Source: Phocoena phocoena
Lineage: Eukaryota; Chordata; Mammalia; Artiodactyla; Phocoenidae
Assembly (NCBI RefSeq): GCF_963924675.1
Contig: NW_027077451.1
Span: 62,001-126,000 of the forward strand
DNA length: 64,000 bases
Reading direction: 5' to 3'
Numbering within the stretch: the first letter of the stretch is position 1; each line of letters opens with the position of its first letter. The position numbers were made by a program, and so were the translations under genes. Of this stretch, positions 26,214 through 39,127 are shown one piece after another. Below the pieces are notes generated by a model. It saw only the letters and a program-made list of their open reading frames with translations, was not told the DNA's origin and did no database searches.

Positions 26214-27961
26214 GGTGTCTGCACGGGCAAATGTAACGCTCATTGCCCACCAGGAAGAGGAATTAAACAAAGGCTCAGTGTGCCCTGCTGGAAACAGATT
26301 AGGGCCTGAAGCAATCCTGCGGTTTTGTGCCCAGCTCACAAGAAAGCGAGTTGAAGAAAGGAGCTCAGGGGCACTGTACTTCACAAACCTGCAGAGTTAT
26401 AAATGACAGCTATCCTCCAAAAATATATTGAAGTAAGCCTGCGAAGGGGACTTGAAAGCGGGGCTGAATTTCAGGAAAACGATTGCAGGGGGTAGACTGG
26501 AATTGCCCTGAAAGCATAGGAAAAGAGGCACAACGTCGACAATGATGCACTTGGCCAAAAAGGGCGTATGCGTTTTTTCCTGAATATATTCAGGAAAAAA
26601 CGCATACGCCCTTTTTGGCCAACCAAGCAAGCCTGTAAAGGAAATCTGCACTACAATGAAATCTCACTGCCCCCCGGGGCAAAAGGGCCATCTGAAAAAA
26701 GTGTAAAATCCAGAAAGGTAGGACAGGATATGGAGAACAGGGAGCCTTGTTATGCTGATTGGCAGGATGTAAATTGCCAGCAGCCACCCTGGAGAAGTGT
26801 ATGGTGTTTCCTGAAACACGTAAGAAACAAAGCAACACAGCCTATGGCACTTCCACTTATGGTCCTATAGCTTACGGAAATTAAAATCAAAAACAGACAG
26901 CCACCCCAATATTTGGGACGGCTGTGTTCACAAGAAGCTCGTCTACAGTATCAGGTAAATATCCCAGAAAGCAAAAAATGGATAAAGAAGTTGTGGCACG
27001 TACGTGCAATGCAATATCACTCAGCAATGAAATCTGTGTCATCAGGCCCGTAGCGGCATAGTGAGTGGATGCACGTACGGTGATTCTACGTGAACTACGT
27101 CACACAGAAAAAGAAACATCATAAGATATCACTAATACACGGAATGTAAACTTGACTACACATGAACTGAATTACAAAACAGAATAGGGTCTCAAATTTA
27201 GAAAACCAACTAGTGCTTGCTTATGGGGAAAGGTGCGTTGGGGTGCTGCATAAAACCAGAGACTGAAATTAGCACAGATAACTTTCCATAAGCCAAATAT
27301 GTAATAGACAAGACCAACTCCTTGCTCAACGAAATGGACCCAACACCACATATTCAACGCCTAGGAATATACCTGACTAGGAAGAATCTTAAAACCCATG
27401 GATATATATGTCTCCGTAAGAGAATCAAGCGTGTGTCCAGCAGCCGAAACGCAGCAGTGAAAATCCGATAAATCCCATTATCAAAATAAATTTCGAAAAC
27501 AAAACACAAAGACAGTGAAATAGAGAGCAATTCTTAAATAATTCACTCAGGGCATGTGATGCAACCGGGATTGACCACATCTACACCCAGAGCTGGTTGA
27601 GACATAAGGCTGGACACTTCAGGCTGATAGCATTGGTGAGTTTCGGTGAGCAAATGCAGACCCTTTGAAGTCATACTGCATGGTACCCATTCCATGGATC
27701 CCAACTCTCCAGGTTCAAGGGATTCTTCCTCCAGCTAAAACATGCATGGGAAACCCAGAGTATCGTCCACCGTGTGATTGGGAAATGATTTAAAATGCAT
27801 CTCAGTTTTCGTTTCCTGGTCCTCGGGTTCACCATTCCAGATGCTTTACTAACACTCTCCCTGCTTGGAGAGTCAGTGCCTTTAACCTCCTGTTTGGCAC
27901 AGCTTGCCATTTCTGTGCAAGATGAACAGGAATAGGGAGAACCAATGAGAGACTAGCTGTA
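26214..27961 (+). repeat. Satellite monomer U16, copy of U7
   Basis: 1,748 bp; palindrome 26551-26622 is perfect. It differs from U7 at 27771 (c, versus t at 12047). Confidence 0.93.
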
Positions 27962-29709
27962 GGTGTCTGCACGGGCAAATGTAACGCTCATTGCCCACCA
28001 GGAAGAGGAATTAAACAAAGGCTCAGTGTGCACTGCTGGAAACAGATTAGGGCCTGAAGCAATCCTGCGGTTTTGTGCCCAGATCACAAGAAAGTGAGTT
28101 GAAGAAAGGAGCTCAGGGGCACTGTACTTCACAAACCTGCAGAGTTATAAATGACAGCTATCCTCCAAAAATATATTGAAGTAAGCCTGCGAAGGGGACT
28201 TGAAAGCGGGGCTGAATTTCAGGAAAACGATTGCAGGGGGTAGACTGGAATTGCCCTGTAAGCATAGGAAAAGAGGCAGAACGTCGACAATGATGCACTT
28301 GGCCAAAAAGGGCGTATGCGTTTTTTCCTGAATATATTCAGGAAAAAACGCATACGCCCTTTTTGGCCAACCAAGCAAGCCTGTAAAGGAAATCTGCACT
28401 ACAATGAAATCTCACTGCCCCCCCGGGCAAAAGGGCCATCTGAAAAAAGTGTAAAATCCAGAAATGTAGGACAGGATATGGAGAACAGGGAGCCTTGTTA
28501 TGCAGATTGGCAGGATGTAAATTGCCAGCAGCCACCCTGGAGAAGTGTATGGTGTTTCCTGAAACACGTAAGAAACAAAGCAACACAGCCTATGGCACTT
28601 CCACTTATGGTCCTATAGCTTACGGAAATTAAAATCAAAATCAGACAGCCACCCCAATATTTGGGACGGCTGTGTTCACAAGAAGCTCGTCTACAATATC
28701 AGGTAAATATCCCAGAAAGCAAAAAATGGATAAAGAAGTTGTTGCACGTACGTGCAATGCAATATAACTCAGCAATGAAATCTGTGTCATCAGGCCCGTA
28801 GCGGCATAGTGAGTGGATGCACGTACGGTGATTCTACGTGAACTACGTCACACAGAAAAAGAAACATCATAAGATATCACTAATACACGGAATGTAAACT
28901 TGACTACACATGAACTGAATTACAAAACAGAACAGGGTCACAAATTTAGAAAATCAACTAGTGCTTGCTTATGGGGAAAGGTGCGTTGGGGTGCTGCATA
29001 AAACCAGAGACTGAAATTAGCACAGATAACATTCCATAAGCCAAATATGTAATAGACAAGACCTACTCCTTGCTCAACGAAATGGACCCAACACCACATA
29101 TTCAACGCCTAGGAATATACCTGACTAGGAAGAATCTTAAAACCCATGGATATATATGTCTCCATAGGAGAATCAAGCGTGTGTACAGCGGTGGAAATGC
29201 AACAGTGAAAATCCGATAAATCCCATTATCAAAATAAATTTCGAAAACAAAACACAAAGACAGTGAAATAGAGAGCAATTCTTAAATAATTCACTCAGGG
29301 CATGTGATGCAACCGGGATTGACCACATCTACACCCAGAGCTGGTTGAGACATAAGGCTGGACACTTCAGGCTGATAGCACTGGTGAGTTTCGGTGAGCA
29401 AATGCAGACCCTTTGAAGTCATACTGCATGGTACCCATTCCATGGGTCCCAACTCTCCAGGTTCAAGGGATTCTTCCTGCAGCTAAAACATGCATGGGAA
29501 ACCCAGAGTATCGTCCACCGTGTGATTGGGAAACGATTTAAAATGCATCTCAGTTTTCGTATCCTGGTCCTCGGGTTCACCATTCCAGATGCTTTACTAA
29601 CACTCTCCCCGCTTGGAGAGTCAGTGCCTTTAACCTCCTGTTTGGCACAGCTTGCCATTTCTGTGCAAGATGAACAGGAATAGCGAGAACCAATGAGAGA
29701 CTAGCTGTA
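27962..29709 (+). repeat. Satellite monomer U17, copy of U8
   Basis: 1,748 bp; palindrome 28299-28370 is perfect. It differs from U8 at 29202 (a, versus g at 13478). Confidence 0.93.
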
Positions 29710-31458
29710 GGTGTCTGCACGGGCAAATGTAACGCTCATTGCCCACCAGGAAGAGGAATTAAACAAAGGCTCAGTGTGCCCTGCTGGAAACAGATTAGGG
29801 CCTGAAGCAATCCTGCGGTTTTGTGCCCAGCTCACAAGAAAGCGAGTTGAAGAAAGGAGCTCAGGGGCACTGTACTTCACAAACCTGCAGAGTTATAAAT
29901 GACAGCTATCCTCCACAAATATATTGAAGTAAGCCTGCGAAGGGGACTTGAAAGCGGGGCTGAATTTCAGGAAAACGATTGCAGGGGGTAGACTGGAATT
30001 GCCCTGAAAGCATAGGAAAAGAGGCACAACGTCGACAATGATGCACTTGACCAAAAAGGGCGTATGCGTTTTTTCCTGAATATATTCAGGAAAAAACGCA
30101 TACGCCCATTTTGGCCAACCAAGCAAGCCTGTAAATGAAATCTGCACTACAATGAAATCTCACTGCCCCCCCCGGGCAAAAGGGCCATCTGAAAAAAGTG
30201 TAAAATCCAGAAAGGTAGGACAGGATATGGAGAACAGGGAGCCTTGTTATGCTGATTGGCAGGATGTAAATTGGCAGCAGCCACCCTGGAGAAGTGTATG
30301 GTGTTTCCTGAAACACGTAAGAAACAAAGCAACACAGCCTATGGCACTTCCACTTATGGTCCTATAGCTTATGGAAATTAAAATCAAAAACAGAGAGCCA
30401 CCCCAATATTTGGGACGGCTGTGTTCACAAGAAGCTCGTCTACAGTATCAGGTAAATATCCCAGAAAGCAAAAAATGGATAAAGAAGTTGTGGCACATAC
30501 GTGCAATGCAATATCACTCAGCAATGAAATCTGTGTCATCAGGCCCGTAGCGGCATAGTAAGTGGATGCAGGTACGGTGATTCTACGTGAACTACGTCAC
30601 ACAGAAAAAGAAACATCATAAGATATCACTAATACACGGAATGTAAACTTGACTACACATGAACTGAATTACAAAACAGAACAGGGTCTCAAATTTAGAA
30701 AACCAACTAGTGCTTGCTTATGGGGAAAGGTGCCTTGGGGTGCTGCATAAAACCAGAGACTGAAATTAGCACAGATAACATTCCATAAGCCAAATATGTA
30801 ATAGACAAGACCTACTCCTTGCTCAACGAAATGGACCCAACACCACATATTCAACGCCTAGGAATATACCTGACTAGGAAGAATCTTAAAACCCATGGAT
30901 ATATATGTCTCCGTAAGAGAATCAAGCGTGTGTACAGCGGCCGAAACGCAGCAGTGAAAATCCGATAAATCCCATTATCAAAATAAATTTCGAAAACAAA
31001 ACACAAAGACAGTGAAATAGAGAGCAATTCTTAAATAATTCACTCAGGGCATGTGATGCAACCGGGATTGACCACATCTACACCCAGAGCTGCTTGAGAC
31101 ATAAGGCTGGACACTTCAGGCTGATAGCATTGGTGAGTTTCGGTGAGCAAATGCAGACCCTTTGAAGTCATACTGCATGGTACCCATTCCATGGGTCCCA
31201 ACTCTCCAGGTTCAAGGGATTCTTCCTCCAGCTAAAACATGCATGGGAAACCAACAGTATCGTCCTCCGTGTGATTGGGAAATGATTGAAAATGCATCTC
31301 AGTTTTCGTATCCTGGTCCTCGGGTTCACCATTCCAGATGCTTTACTAACACTCTCCCCGCTTGGAGAGTCAGTGCCTTTAACCTCCTGTTTCGCACAGC
31401 TTGCAATTTCTGTGCAAGATGAACAGGAATAGGGAGAACCAATGAGAGACTAGCTGTA
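29710..31458 (+). repeat. Satellite monomer U18, copy of U9
   Basis: 1,749 bp; palindrome 30047-30118 with the two mismatches of U9. Private marks of U9 (tcctccacaaat, ttggcagcagcc) are kept. Confidence 0.93.
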
Positions 31459-33206
31459 GCTGTCCGCACGGGCAAATGTAACGCTCATTGCCCACCAGGA
31501 AGAGGAATTAAACAAAGGCTCAGTGTGCCCTGCTGGAAACAGATTAGGGCCTGAAGCAATCATGCGGTTTTGTGCCCAGCTCACAAGAAAGCGAGTTGAA
31601 GAAAGGAGCTCAGGGGCACTGTACTTCACAAACCTGCAGAGTTATAAATGACAGCTATCCTCCAAAAATATATTGAAATAAGCCTGCGAAGGGGACTTGA
31701 AAGCGGAGCTGAATTTCAGGAAAACGATTGAAGGGGGTAGACTGGAATTGCCCTGAAAGCATAGGAAAAGAGGCACAACGTCGACAATGATGCACTTGGC
31801 CAAAAATGGCGTATGCGTTTTTTCCTGAATATATTCAGGAAAAAACGCATACGCCCTTTTTGGCCAACCAAGCAAGCCTGTAAAGGAAATCTGCACTACA
31901 ATGAAATCTCACTGCCCCCCCGGGCAAAAGGGCCATCTGAAAAAAGTGTAAAATCCAGAAAGGTAGGACAGGATATGGAGAACAGGGAGCCTTGTTATGC
32001 TGATTGGCAGGATGTAAATTGCCAGCAGCCACTCTGGAGAAGTGTATGGTGTTTCCTGAAACACGTAAGAAACAAAGCAACACAGCCTATGGCACTTCCA
32101 CTTATGGTCTTATAGCTTACGGAAATTAAAATAAAAAACCGACAGCCACCGCAATATTTGGGACGGCTGTGTTCACAAGAAGCTCGTCTACAGTATCAGG
32201 TAAATATCCCAGAAAGCAAAAAATGGATAAAGAAGTTGTGGCACGTACGTACAATGCAATATCACTCAGCAATGAAATCTGTGTCATCAGGCCCGTAGCG
32301 GCATAGTGAGTGGATGCAGGTACGGTGATTCTACGTGAACTACGTCACACAGAAAAAGAAACTTCATAAGATATCACTAATACACGGAATGTAAACTTGC
32401 CTACACATGAACTGAATTACAAAACAGAACAGGGTCTCAAATTTAGAAAACCAACTAGTGCTTGCTTATGGGGAAAGATGCGTTGGGGTGCTGCATAAAA
32501 CCAGAGACTGAAATTAGCACAGATAACATTCCATAAGCCAAATATGTAATAGACAAGACCTACTCCTTGCTCAACGAAATGGACCCAACACCACATATTC
32601 AACGCCTAGGAATATACCTGACTAGGAAGAATCTTAAAACCCATGGATATATATGTCTCCGTAAGAGAATCAAGCGTGTGTACAGCGGCCGAAACGCAGC
32701 AGTGAAAATCCGATAAATCCCATTATCAAAATAAATTTCGAAAACAAAACACAAAGACAGTGAAATAGAGAGCAATTCTTAAATAATTCACCCAGGGCAT
32801 GTGATGCAACCAGGATTGACCACATCTACACCCAGAGCTGGTTGAGACATAAGGCTTGACAGTTCAGCCTGATAGCATTGGTGAGTTTCGGTGAGCAAAT
32901 GCAGACCCTTTCAAGTCATACTGCATGGTACCCATTCCATGGGTCCCAACTCTCCAGGTTAAAGGGATTCTTCCTCCACCTAAAACATGCATGGGAAACC
33001 CAGAGTATCGTCCACCATGTGATTGGGAAACGATTTAAAATGCATCTCAGTTTTCGTATCCTGGTCCTCGGGTTCACCATTCCAGATGTTTTACTAACAC
33101 TCTCCCCGCTTGGAGAGTCAGTGCGTTTAACCTCCTGTTTGGCACAGCTTGCAATTTCTGTGCAAGATGAACAGGAATAGGGAGAACCAATGAGAGACTA
33201 GCTGTA
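31459..33206 (+). repeat. Satellite monomer U19, copy of U10
   Basis: 1,748 bp; palindrome 31796-31867. It keeps the gctgtccgc start and caatcatgcgg of U10. Confidence 0.93.
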
Positions 33207-34952
33207 GGTGTCTGCCCGGGAAATGTAACGATCATTGCCCACCAGGAAGAGGAATTAAACAAAGGCTCAGCGTGCCCTGCTGAAAACAGTTTAGGGCCTG
33301 AAGCAATCCTTTGGTTTTGTGTCCAGCTCACAAGAAAGCGAGTTGAAGAAAGGAGCTCAGGGACACTGTAATTCACAAACCTGCAGAGTTATAAATGACA
33401 GCTCTCCTCCAAAAATATATTGAAGTAAGCCTGCGAAGGGGACTTGAAAGCGGGGCAGAATTTCAGGAAAACGATTGCAGGGGGTAGACTGGAATTGCCC
33501 TGAAAGCATTGGAAAAGAGGCAGAACATCGACAATGATGCACTTGGCCAAAAAGTGCGTATGCGTTTTTTCCTGAATATATTCAGGAAAAAACGCTTACG
33601 CCCTTTTTGGCCAACCAAGCAAGCCTGTAAAGGAAATCTGCACTACAATGAAGTCTCACTGCCCCCCGGGCAAAAGGGCCATCTGAAAAAAGTGTAAAAT
33701 CCAGAAAGGTAGGACAGGATATGGAGAACAGGGAGCCTTGTTATGCTGATTGGCAGGATGTAAATTGCCAGCAGCCACCCTGGAGAAGTGTATGGTGTTT
33801 CCTGAAACACGTAAGAAACAAAGCAACACAGCCTATGGCACTTCCACTTATGGTCCTATAGCTTACGGAAATTAAAATCAAAAACAGACAGCCACCCCAA
33901 TATTTGGGACGGCTGTGTTCACAAGAAGCTCGTCTACAGTATCAGGTAAATATCCCAGAAAGCAAAAAATGGATAAAGAAGTTGTGGCACGTACGTACAA
34001 TGCAATATCACTCAGCAATGAAATCTGTGTCATCAGGCCCGTAGCGGCATAGTGAGTGGATGCAGGTACGGTGATTCTACGTGAACTAGGTCACACAGAA
34101 AAAGAAACATCATAAGATATCACTAATACACGGAATGTAAACTTGACTACACATGAACTGAATTACAAAAAAGAACAGGGTCTCAAATGTAGAAAACCAA
34201 CTAGTGCTTGCTTATGGGGAGAGGTGCCTTGGGGTGCTGCATAAAACCAGAGGCTGAAATTAGCACAGATAACTTTCCATAAGCCAAATATGTAACAGAC
34301 AAGACCTACTCCTTGCTCAACGAAATGGACCCAACACCACATATTCAACGCCTAGGAATATACCTGACTAGGAAGAATCTTAAAACCCATGGATATATAT
34401 GTCTCCGTAAGACAATCAAGCGTGTGTACAGCGGCCGAAACGCAGCAGTGAAAATCCGATAAATCCCATTATCAAAATAAATTTCGAAAACAAAACACAA
34501 AGACAGTGAAATAGAGAGCAATTCTTAAATAATTCACTCAGGGCATGTGATGCAACCGGGATTGACCACATCTACACCCAGAGCTGGTTGAGACATAAGG
34601 CTGGACACTTCAGGCTGATAGCATTGGTGAGTCTCGGTGAGCAAATGCAGACCCTTTGAAGTCATACTGCATGGTACCCATTCCATGGGTCCCAACTCTC
34701 CAGGTTCAAGGCATTCTTCCTCCAGCTAAAACATGCATGGGAAACCCAGAGTATCGTCCACCGTGTGATTGGGAAACAATTTAAAATGCATCTCAGTTTT
34801 CGTATCCTGGTCCTCGGGTTCACCATTCCAGATGCTTTACGAACACTCTCCCCGCTTGGAGAGTCAGTGCCTTTAACCTCCTGTTTGGCACAGCTTGCAA
34901 TTTCTGTGCAAGATGAACAGGAATAGGGAGAACCAATGAGAGACTAGCTGTA
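33207..34952 (+). repeat. Satellite monomer U20, copy of U11
   Basis: 1,746 bp; palindrome 33543-33614 with the asymmetric gtgcg/cgccc arms of U11. It has gtggcacgtacg where U11 has gtggaatgtacg, so the copies have begun to separate by point changes. Confidence 0.93.
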
Positions 34953-36696
34953 GGTGTCTGCACGTGCAAATGTAACGCTCATTGCCCACCAGGAAGAGGA
35001 ATTAAACAAAGGCTCAGTGTGCCCTGCGGGAAACAGATTAGGGCCTGAAGCAATCCTGCGGTTTTGTGCCCAGCTCACAAGAAAGCGAGTTGAAGAAAGG
35101 AGCTCAGGGGCACTGTAATTCACAAACCTGCAGAGTTATAAATAACAGCTATCCTCCAAAAATATATTGAAGTAAGCCTGCGAAGGGGATTGGAAAGCGG
35201 GGCAGAATTTCAGGAAAACGATTGCAGGGGGTAGACTGGAATTGCCTTGAAAGCATAGGAAAAGAGGCAGAACGTCGACAATGATGCACTTGGCCAAAAA
35301 GTGCGTATGCGTTTTTTCCTGAATATATTCAGGAAAAAATGCATACGCACTTTTTGGCCAACCAAGCAAGCCTGTAAAGAAATCTGCACTACAATGAAGT
35401 CTCACTGCCCCCCGGGCAAAAGGGCCATCTGAAAAAAGTGTAAAATCCAGAAAGGTAGGACAGGATATGGAGAACAGTGAGCCTTTTTATGCCGATTGGC
35501 AGGTTGTAAATTGCCAACAGCCAACCTGGAGAAGTGTATGGTGTTTCCTGAAACACGTAAGAAATAAAGCAACACAGCCTATGGCACTTGCACTTATGGT
35601 CCTATAGCTTAGGGAAATTAAAATCACAAACAGACAGCCACCCCAATGTTTGGGACGGCTGTGTTCACAGGAAGCTCGTCTACAGTACCAGGTAAATATC
35701 CCAGAAAGCAAAAAATGGATAAAGAAGTTGTGGCACGTACGTGCAATGCAGTGTCACTCAGCAATGAAATCTGTGTCATCAGGCCGTAGCGGTTAGTGAG
35801 TGGATGCATGTACGGTGATTCTACGTGAACTACATCACACAGAAAAAGAAACATCATAAGATATCACTAATACACGGAATGTAAATTTAACTACACATGA
35901 ACTGAATTACAAAACAGAACAGGGTCTCAAAATTTGAAAACCAACTAGTGCTTGCTTATGGGAAAATGTGCGTTGGGATGCTGCATAAAACCAGAGACTG
36001 AAATTAGCACAGATAACTTTCCATAAGCCAAATATGTAATAGACAAGACCTACTCCTTGCTCAACGAAATGGACTCAACACCACATATTCAACGCCTAGG
36101 AATATACCTGACTAGGAAGAATCTTAAAACACATGGATTTATATGTCTCCGTAAGAGAATCAAGCGTGTGTACAGCGGCATAAACGCAGCAGTGAAAATC
36201 CGATAAATCCCATTATCAAAATAAATTTCAAAAACAAAACACAAAGACAGTGAAATAGAGAGCAATTCTTAAACAATTCACTCAGGGCATGTGATGCAAC
36301 CGGGATTGACCACATCTACACCCAGAGCTGGTTGAGACATAAGGCTGGACACTTCAGGCTGATAGCATTGGTGAGTTTCAGTGAGCAAATGCCGACCCTT
36401 TGAAGTCATACTGCATGGTACCCATTCCATGGGTCCCAACTCTCCAGGTTCAAGGGATTCTTCCTCCAGCTAAAACATGCATGGGAAACCCAGAGTATCG
36501 TCCACCGTGTGATTGGGAAACGATTTAAAATGCATCTCAGTTTTCGTATCCTGGTCCTCGGGTTCACCATTCCAGATGCTTTACTAACACTCTCCCCACT
36601 TGGAGAGTCAGTGCCTTTAACCTCCTGTTTGGCACAGCTTGCAATTTCTGTGCAAGATGAACAGGAATAGGGAGAACCAATGAGAGACTAGCTGTA
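34953..36696 (+). repeat. Satellite monomer U21, copy of U12 (5' part)
   Basis: 1,744 bp; palindrome 35290-35361 with matched arm changes. From about 36,180 (cagcggcataaac) it departs from U12, which marks the end of the duplicated segment. The 3' part shares cataaac and ttcaaaaac with the edge monomers U22 and U27. Confidence 0.92.
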
Positions 36697-38438
36697 GGTG
36701 TCTGCACGGGCAAATGTAATGCTCATTTCCCACCAGGAAGAGGAATTAACCAAACGCTCAGCGTGCCCTGCTGGAAAGAGGTTAGTGCCTGAAGCAATCC
36801 TGCGGTTTTGTGCACAGCTCACAAGAAAGCGAGTTGAAGAAAGGAGCTCAGGGGCACTGTAATTCACAAACCTGCAGAGTTATAAATGACAGCTATCCTC
36901 CAAAAATATATTGAAGTAAGCCTGCAAAGGGGACTTGAAAGCGGGGCAGAAATTCAGGAAAACGATTGAAGGGTTAAACTGGAATTGCACTTAAAGAATA
37001 GGAAAAGAGGCAGAACGTCGATAATGATGCACTTGTCCAAAAAGTGCGGATGCTTTTTTCCCTAAATATATTCAGGAAAAAACGCATACGCACTTTTTGG
37101 CCAACCAAGAAGCTTGTAAATAAACCTGCACTACAATGAAATCTCAGTGCCCCCCAGGGCAAAAGGGCCATTTAAAAAAATTGTAAAATCCAGAAACGGA
37201 GGACAGGCAATGGAAAACAGGGATCCTTATTATGCTGATGCATATGATGTAAATTGCCGACAGCCATTCTGGAGAAGTGTTATGTGTTTCCTGAAACACG
37301 TAAGAAACAAAGCAACACAGCCTATGGCACTTCCACTTATGGTCCTACAGCTTAGGGAAATTAAAATCAAAAACACCCAGCCACCTCAAAGTTTGGGACC
37401 TCTCTGTTCACAAGAACCTCGTTTACAGTACCAGGTAAATATCTCAGAGAGCAAACAATGGATAAAGAAGTTTTGGTACGTACGTACAATGGAATATCAC
37501 TCAGCAATGAAATCTGTGTCATCAGGCCCGTAGTGGCATAGTTAGTGGATACAGGTATGGTGATTCTACGTGAAATAAGTCACACATAAAAAGAAACATC
37601 ATAAAATATCACTAATACACAGTATGTAAACTTGACTACACATGAACTGAATTACAAAACAGAACTGTCTCAAATTTAGAAAACCAACTTGTGCTTTCTT
37701 ATGGAGAAAGGTGCGTTGGAGTGCTGCATAAAACCAGAGACTGAAATTAGCACAGATACCGTTCCATAAGCCAAATATGTAATAGACAAGACCTACTCCT
37801 TGCTCAATGAAATGGACTCAACACCACATATTCAACGCCTAGGAATATACCTGACTAGGAAGAATCTTAAAACCCGTGGATATTTATGTCTCCGTAAGAG
37901 AATCAAGAGTGTGTACAGCGGCATTAACGCAGCAGTGAAAATCCGATAAATCCCAGTGTCAAAAAAAATTTCAAAAACAAAACACAATGACAGTGAAATA
38001 GAGAGCAATTCTTAAATAACTCATACAGGGCATGTGATGCAACCTGGTTTACCACATCTACACCCAGAGCTGGGTGAGAGATAAGGCTTGACCCTTTGGG
38101 CTGATAGCATTGGTGAGGTTCAGTGAGCAAATGCAGACCCTTTGATGTCATACTGCCTGGTACCCATTCCATGGTTCCCAACTCTCCAGGTTCAAGGGAT
38201 TCTTCCTTCTGCTAAAATTTGCATGGGAAACCCAGAGTATGCTCCACCGTGTGACTGGGAAACCTTTTTACATGCATGTCTGTTTTCGTCCCCTGGTACT
38301 CAGGTTCACCATTCCAGACCCTTTTCTTACACTCTCCCCATTTGGAGAGTCAGTGCCTTTAACCTCCTGTTTGGCACTGTTTGCAATTTCTGCGCAAGAT
38401 GAACAGGAATAAGGAGAACCAATGGGAGACTATCTGTA
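36697..38438 (+). repeat. Satellite monomer U22, diverged edge monomer
   Basis: 1,742 bp with many scattered substitutions and small gaps compared with U1-U21, as expected near an array edge where homogenisation fails. Palindrome 37033-37104 has gtgcg/cgcac matched in both arms but several other mismatches (ttgtcc, gcggatgc, ccctaaata). Confidence 0.9.
37147..37533 (+). pseudogene. L1 ORF2 C-terminal remnant, longest frame in the satellite
   Basis: A 128-codon frame running through the L1-derived module of U22. Near codon 104 it reads WIKKFWYVRTMEYHSAMKS, closer to the usual L1 ORF2p ending (W-I-K-K-M-W then T-M-E-Y-Y-S-A) than the AMQYHSA of homogenised monomers. It has no reverse transcriptase or endonuclease part and no sign of expression. 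It is best read as a less altered copy of the founding L1 segment. Confidence 0.75.
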
Positions 38439-38458
38439 GGTGTGTGCACGGGCAAATA
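38439..38458 (+). repeat. Start of satellite monomer U23, left of the antisense L1
   Basis: ggtgtgtgcacgggcaaata equals phase 1-20 of a monomer; the rest of the unit resumes at 39128 after the L1 insertion. The last 14 bases (tgcacgggcaaata) are the left copy of the target-site duplication. Confidence 0.85.
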
Positions 38459-39127
38459 TTTTTTTTAACATCTTTATTGGGGTATAATTGCTTTACAATG
38501 GTGTGTTAGTTTTTGCTTTATAACAAAGTGAATCAGCTATACATATACATATGCTCCCTGTGTCTTCCCTCTTGTGTCTCCCTCCCTCCCTCTCTCCCCC
38601 TTCCACCCCTCCAGGCTGTCCCAACGCCCCGAGCTAATATCCCTGTGCCTTGCGGCTGCTTCCCCCTTGCTATCTATCTTACTACATTTGTTAGTGTGTA
38701 TATGTCCATGACTCTCTCTCGCCCTGTCAAAACTCACCATTCCCCCTCCCCATATCCTCAATTCCGTTCTCCAGTAGGTCTGCGCCTCTATTCCTGTCTT
38801 ATCCCTAGGTTCTTCATGACATTTTTTTCCTTTAAATTCCATATATATGTGTTAGCATACGCTATTTGTCTTTTTCTTTCTGACTTACTTCACTCTGTAT
38901 GACAGACTCTAGGTCTATCCATCTCATTACAAATAACTCAGTTTCATTTCTTTTTAAGGCTGAGTAATATTCCATTGTGTATATGTGCCACATCTTCTTT
39001 ATCCATTCGTCCGATGATGGGCGCTTAGGTTCTTTCCATCTCCGGGCTATTGTAAATAGAGCTGCAATGAACATTTTGGTACATGACTCTTTTTGAATTT
39101 TGGTTTTCTCAGGGTATATGCCCAGTA
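38459..39127 (-). mobile_element. 5'-truncated L1, antisense insertion in satellite
   Basis: On the plus strand it starts with a T-run (38459-38466, the A-tail read backwards) followed by the 3' UTR sequence catctttattggggtataa typical of cetartiodactyl L1. On the minus strand it ends with an open stretch of the ORF2p C terminus (39074-38862) containing WIKKMWHIYTMEYYSALK. Flanking tgcacgggcaaata (38445) and tgcacgggcaattt (39128) form a target-site duplication of about 11-14 bp. The 669-bp length is a usual 5' truncation. It lies in opposite orientation to the L1 module built into the satellite and is far less decayed, so it is a much later insertion. Confidence 0.92.

Noticed and set aside
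1..38438. CENP-B box in the satellite
   Set aside because: I looked for TTCG....A..CGGG on both strands. The closest sites (tttcggtgagcaaatg, ccccgcttggagagtc) lack the required core bases.
38513..38902. Plus-strand 129-codon frame
   Set aside because: It is the antisense reading of the L1 3' UTR and ORF2 end inserted at 38459-39127.
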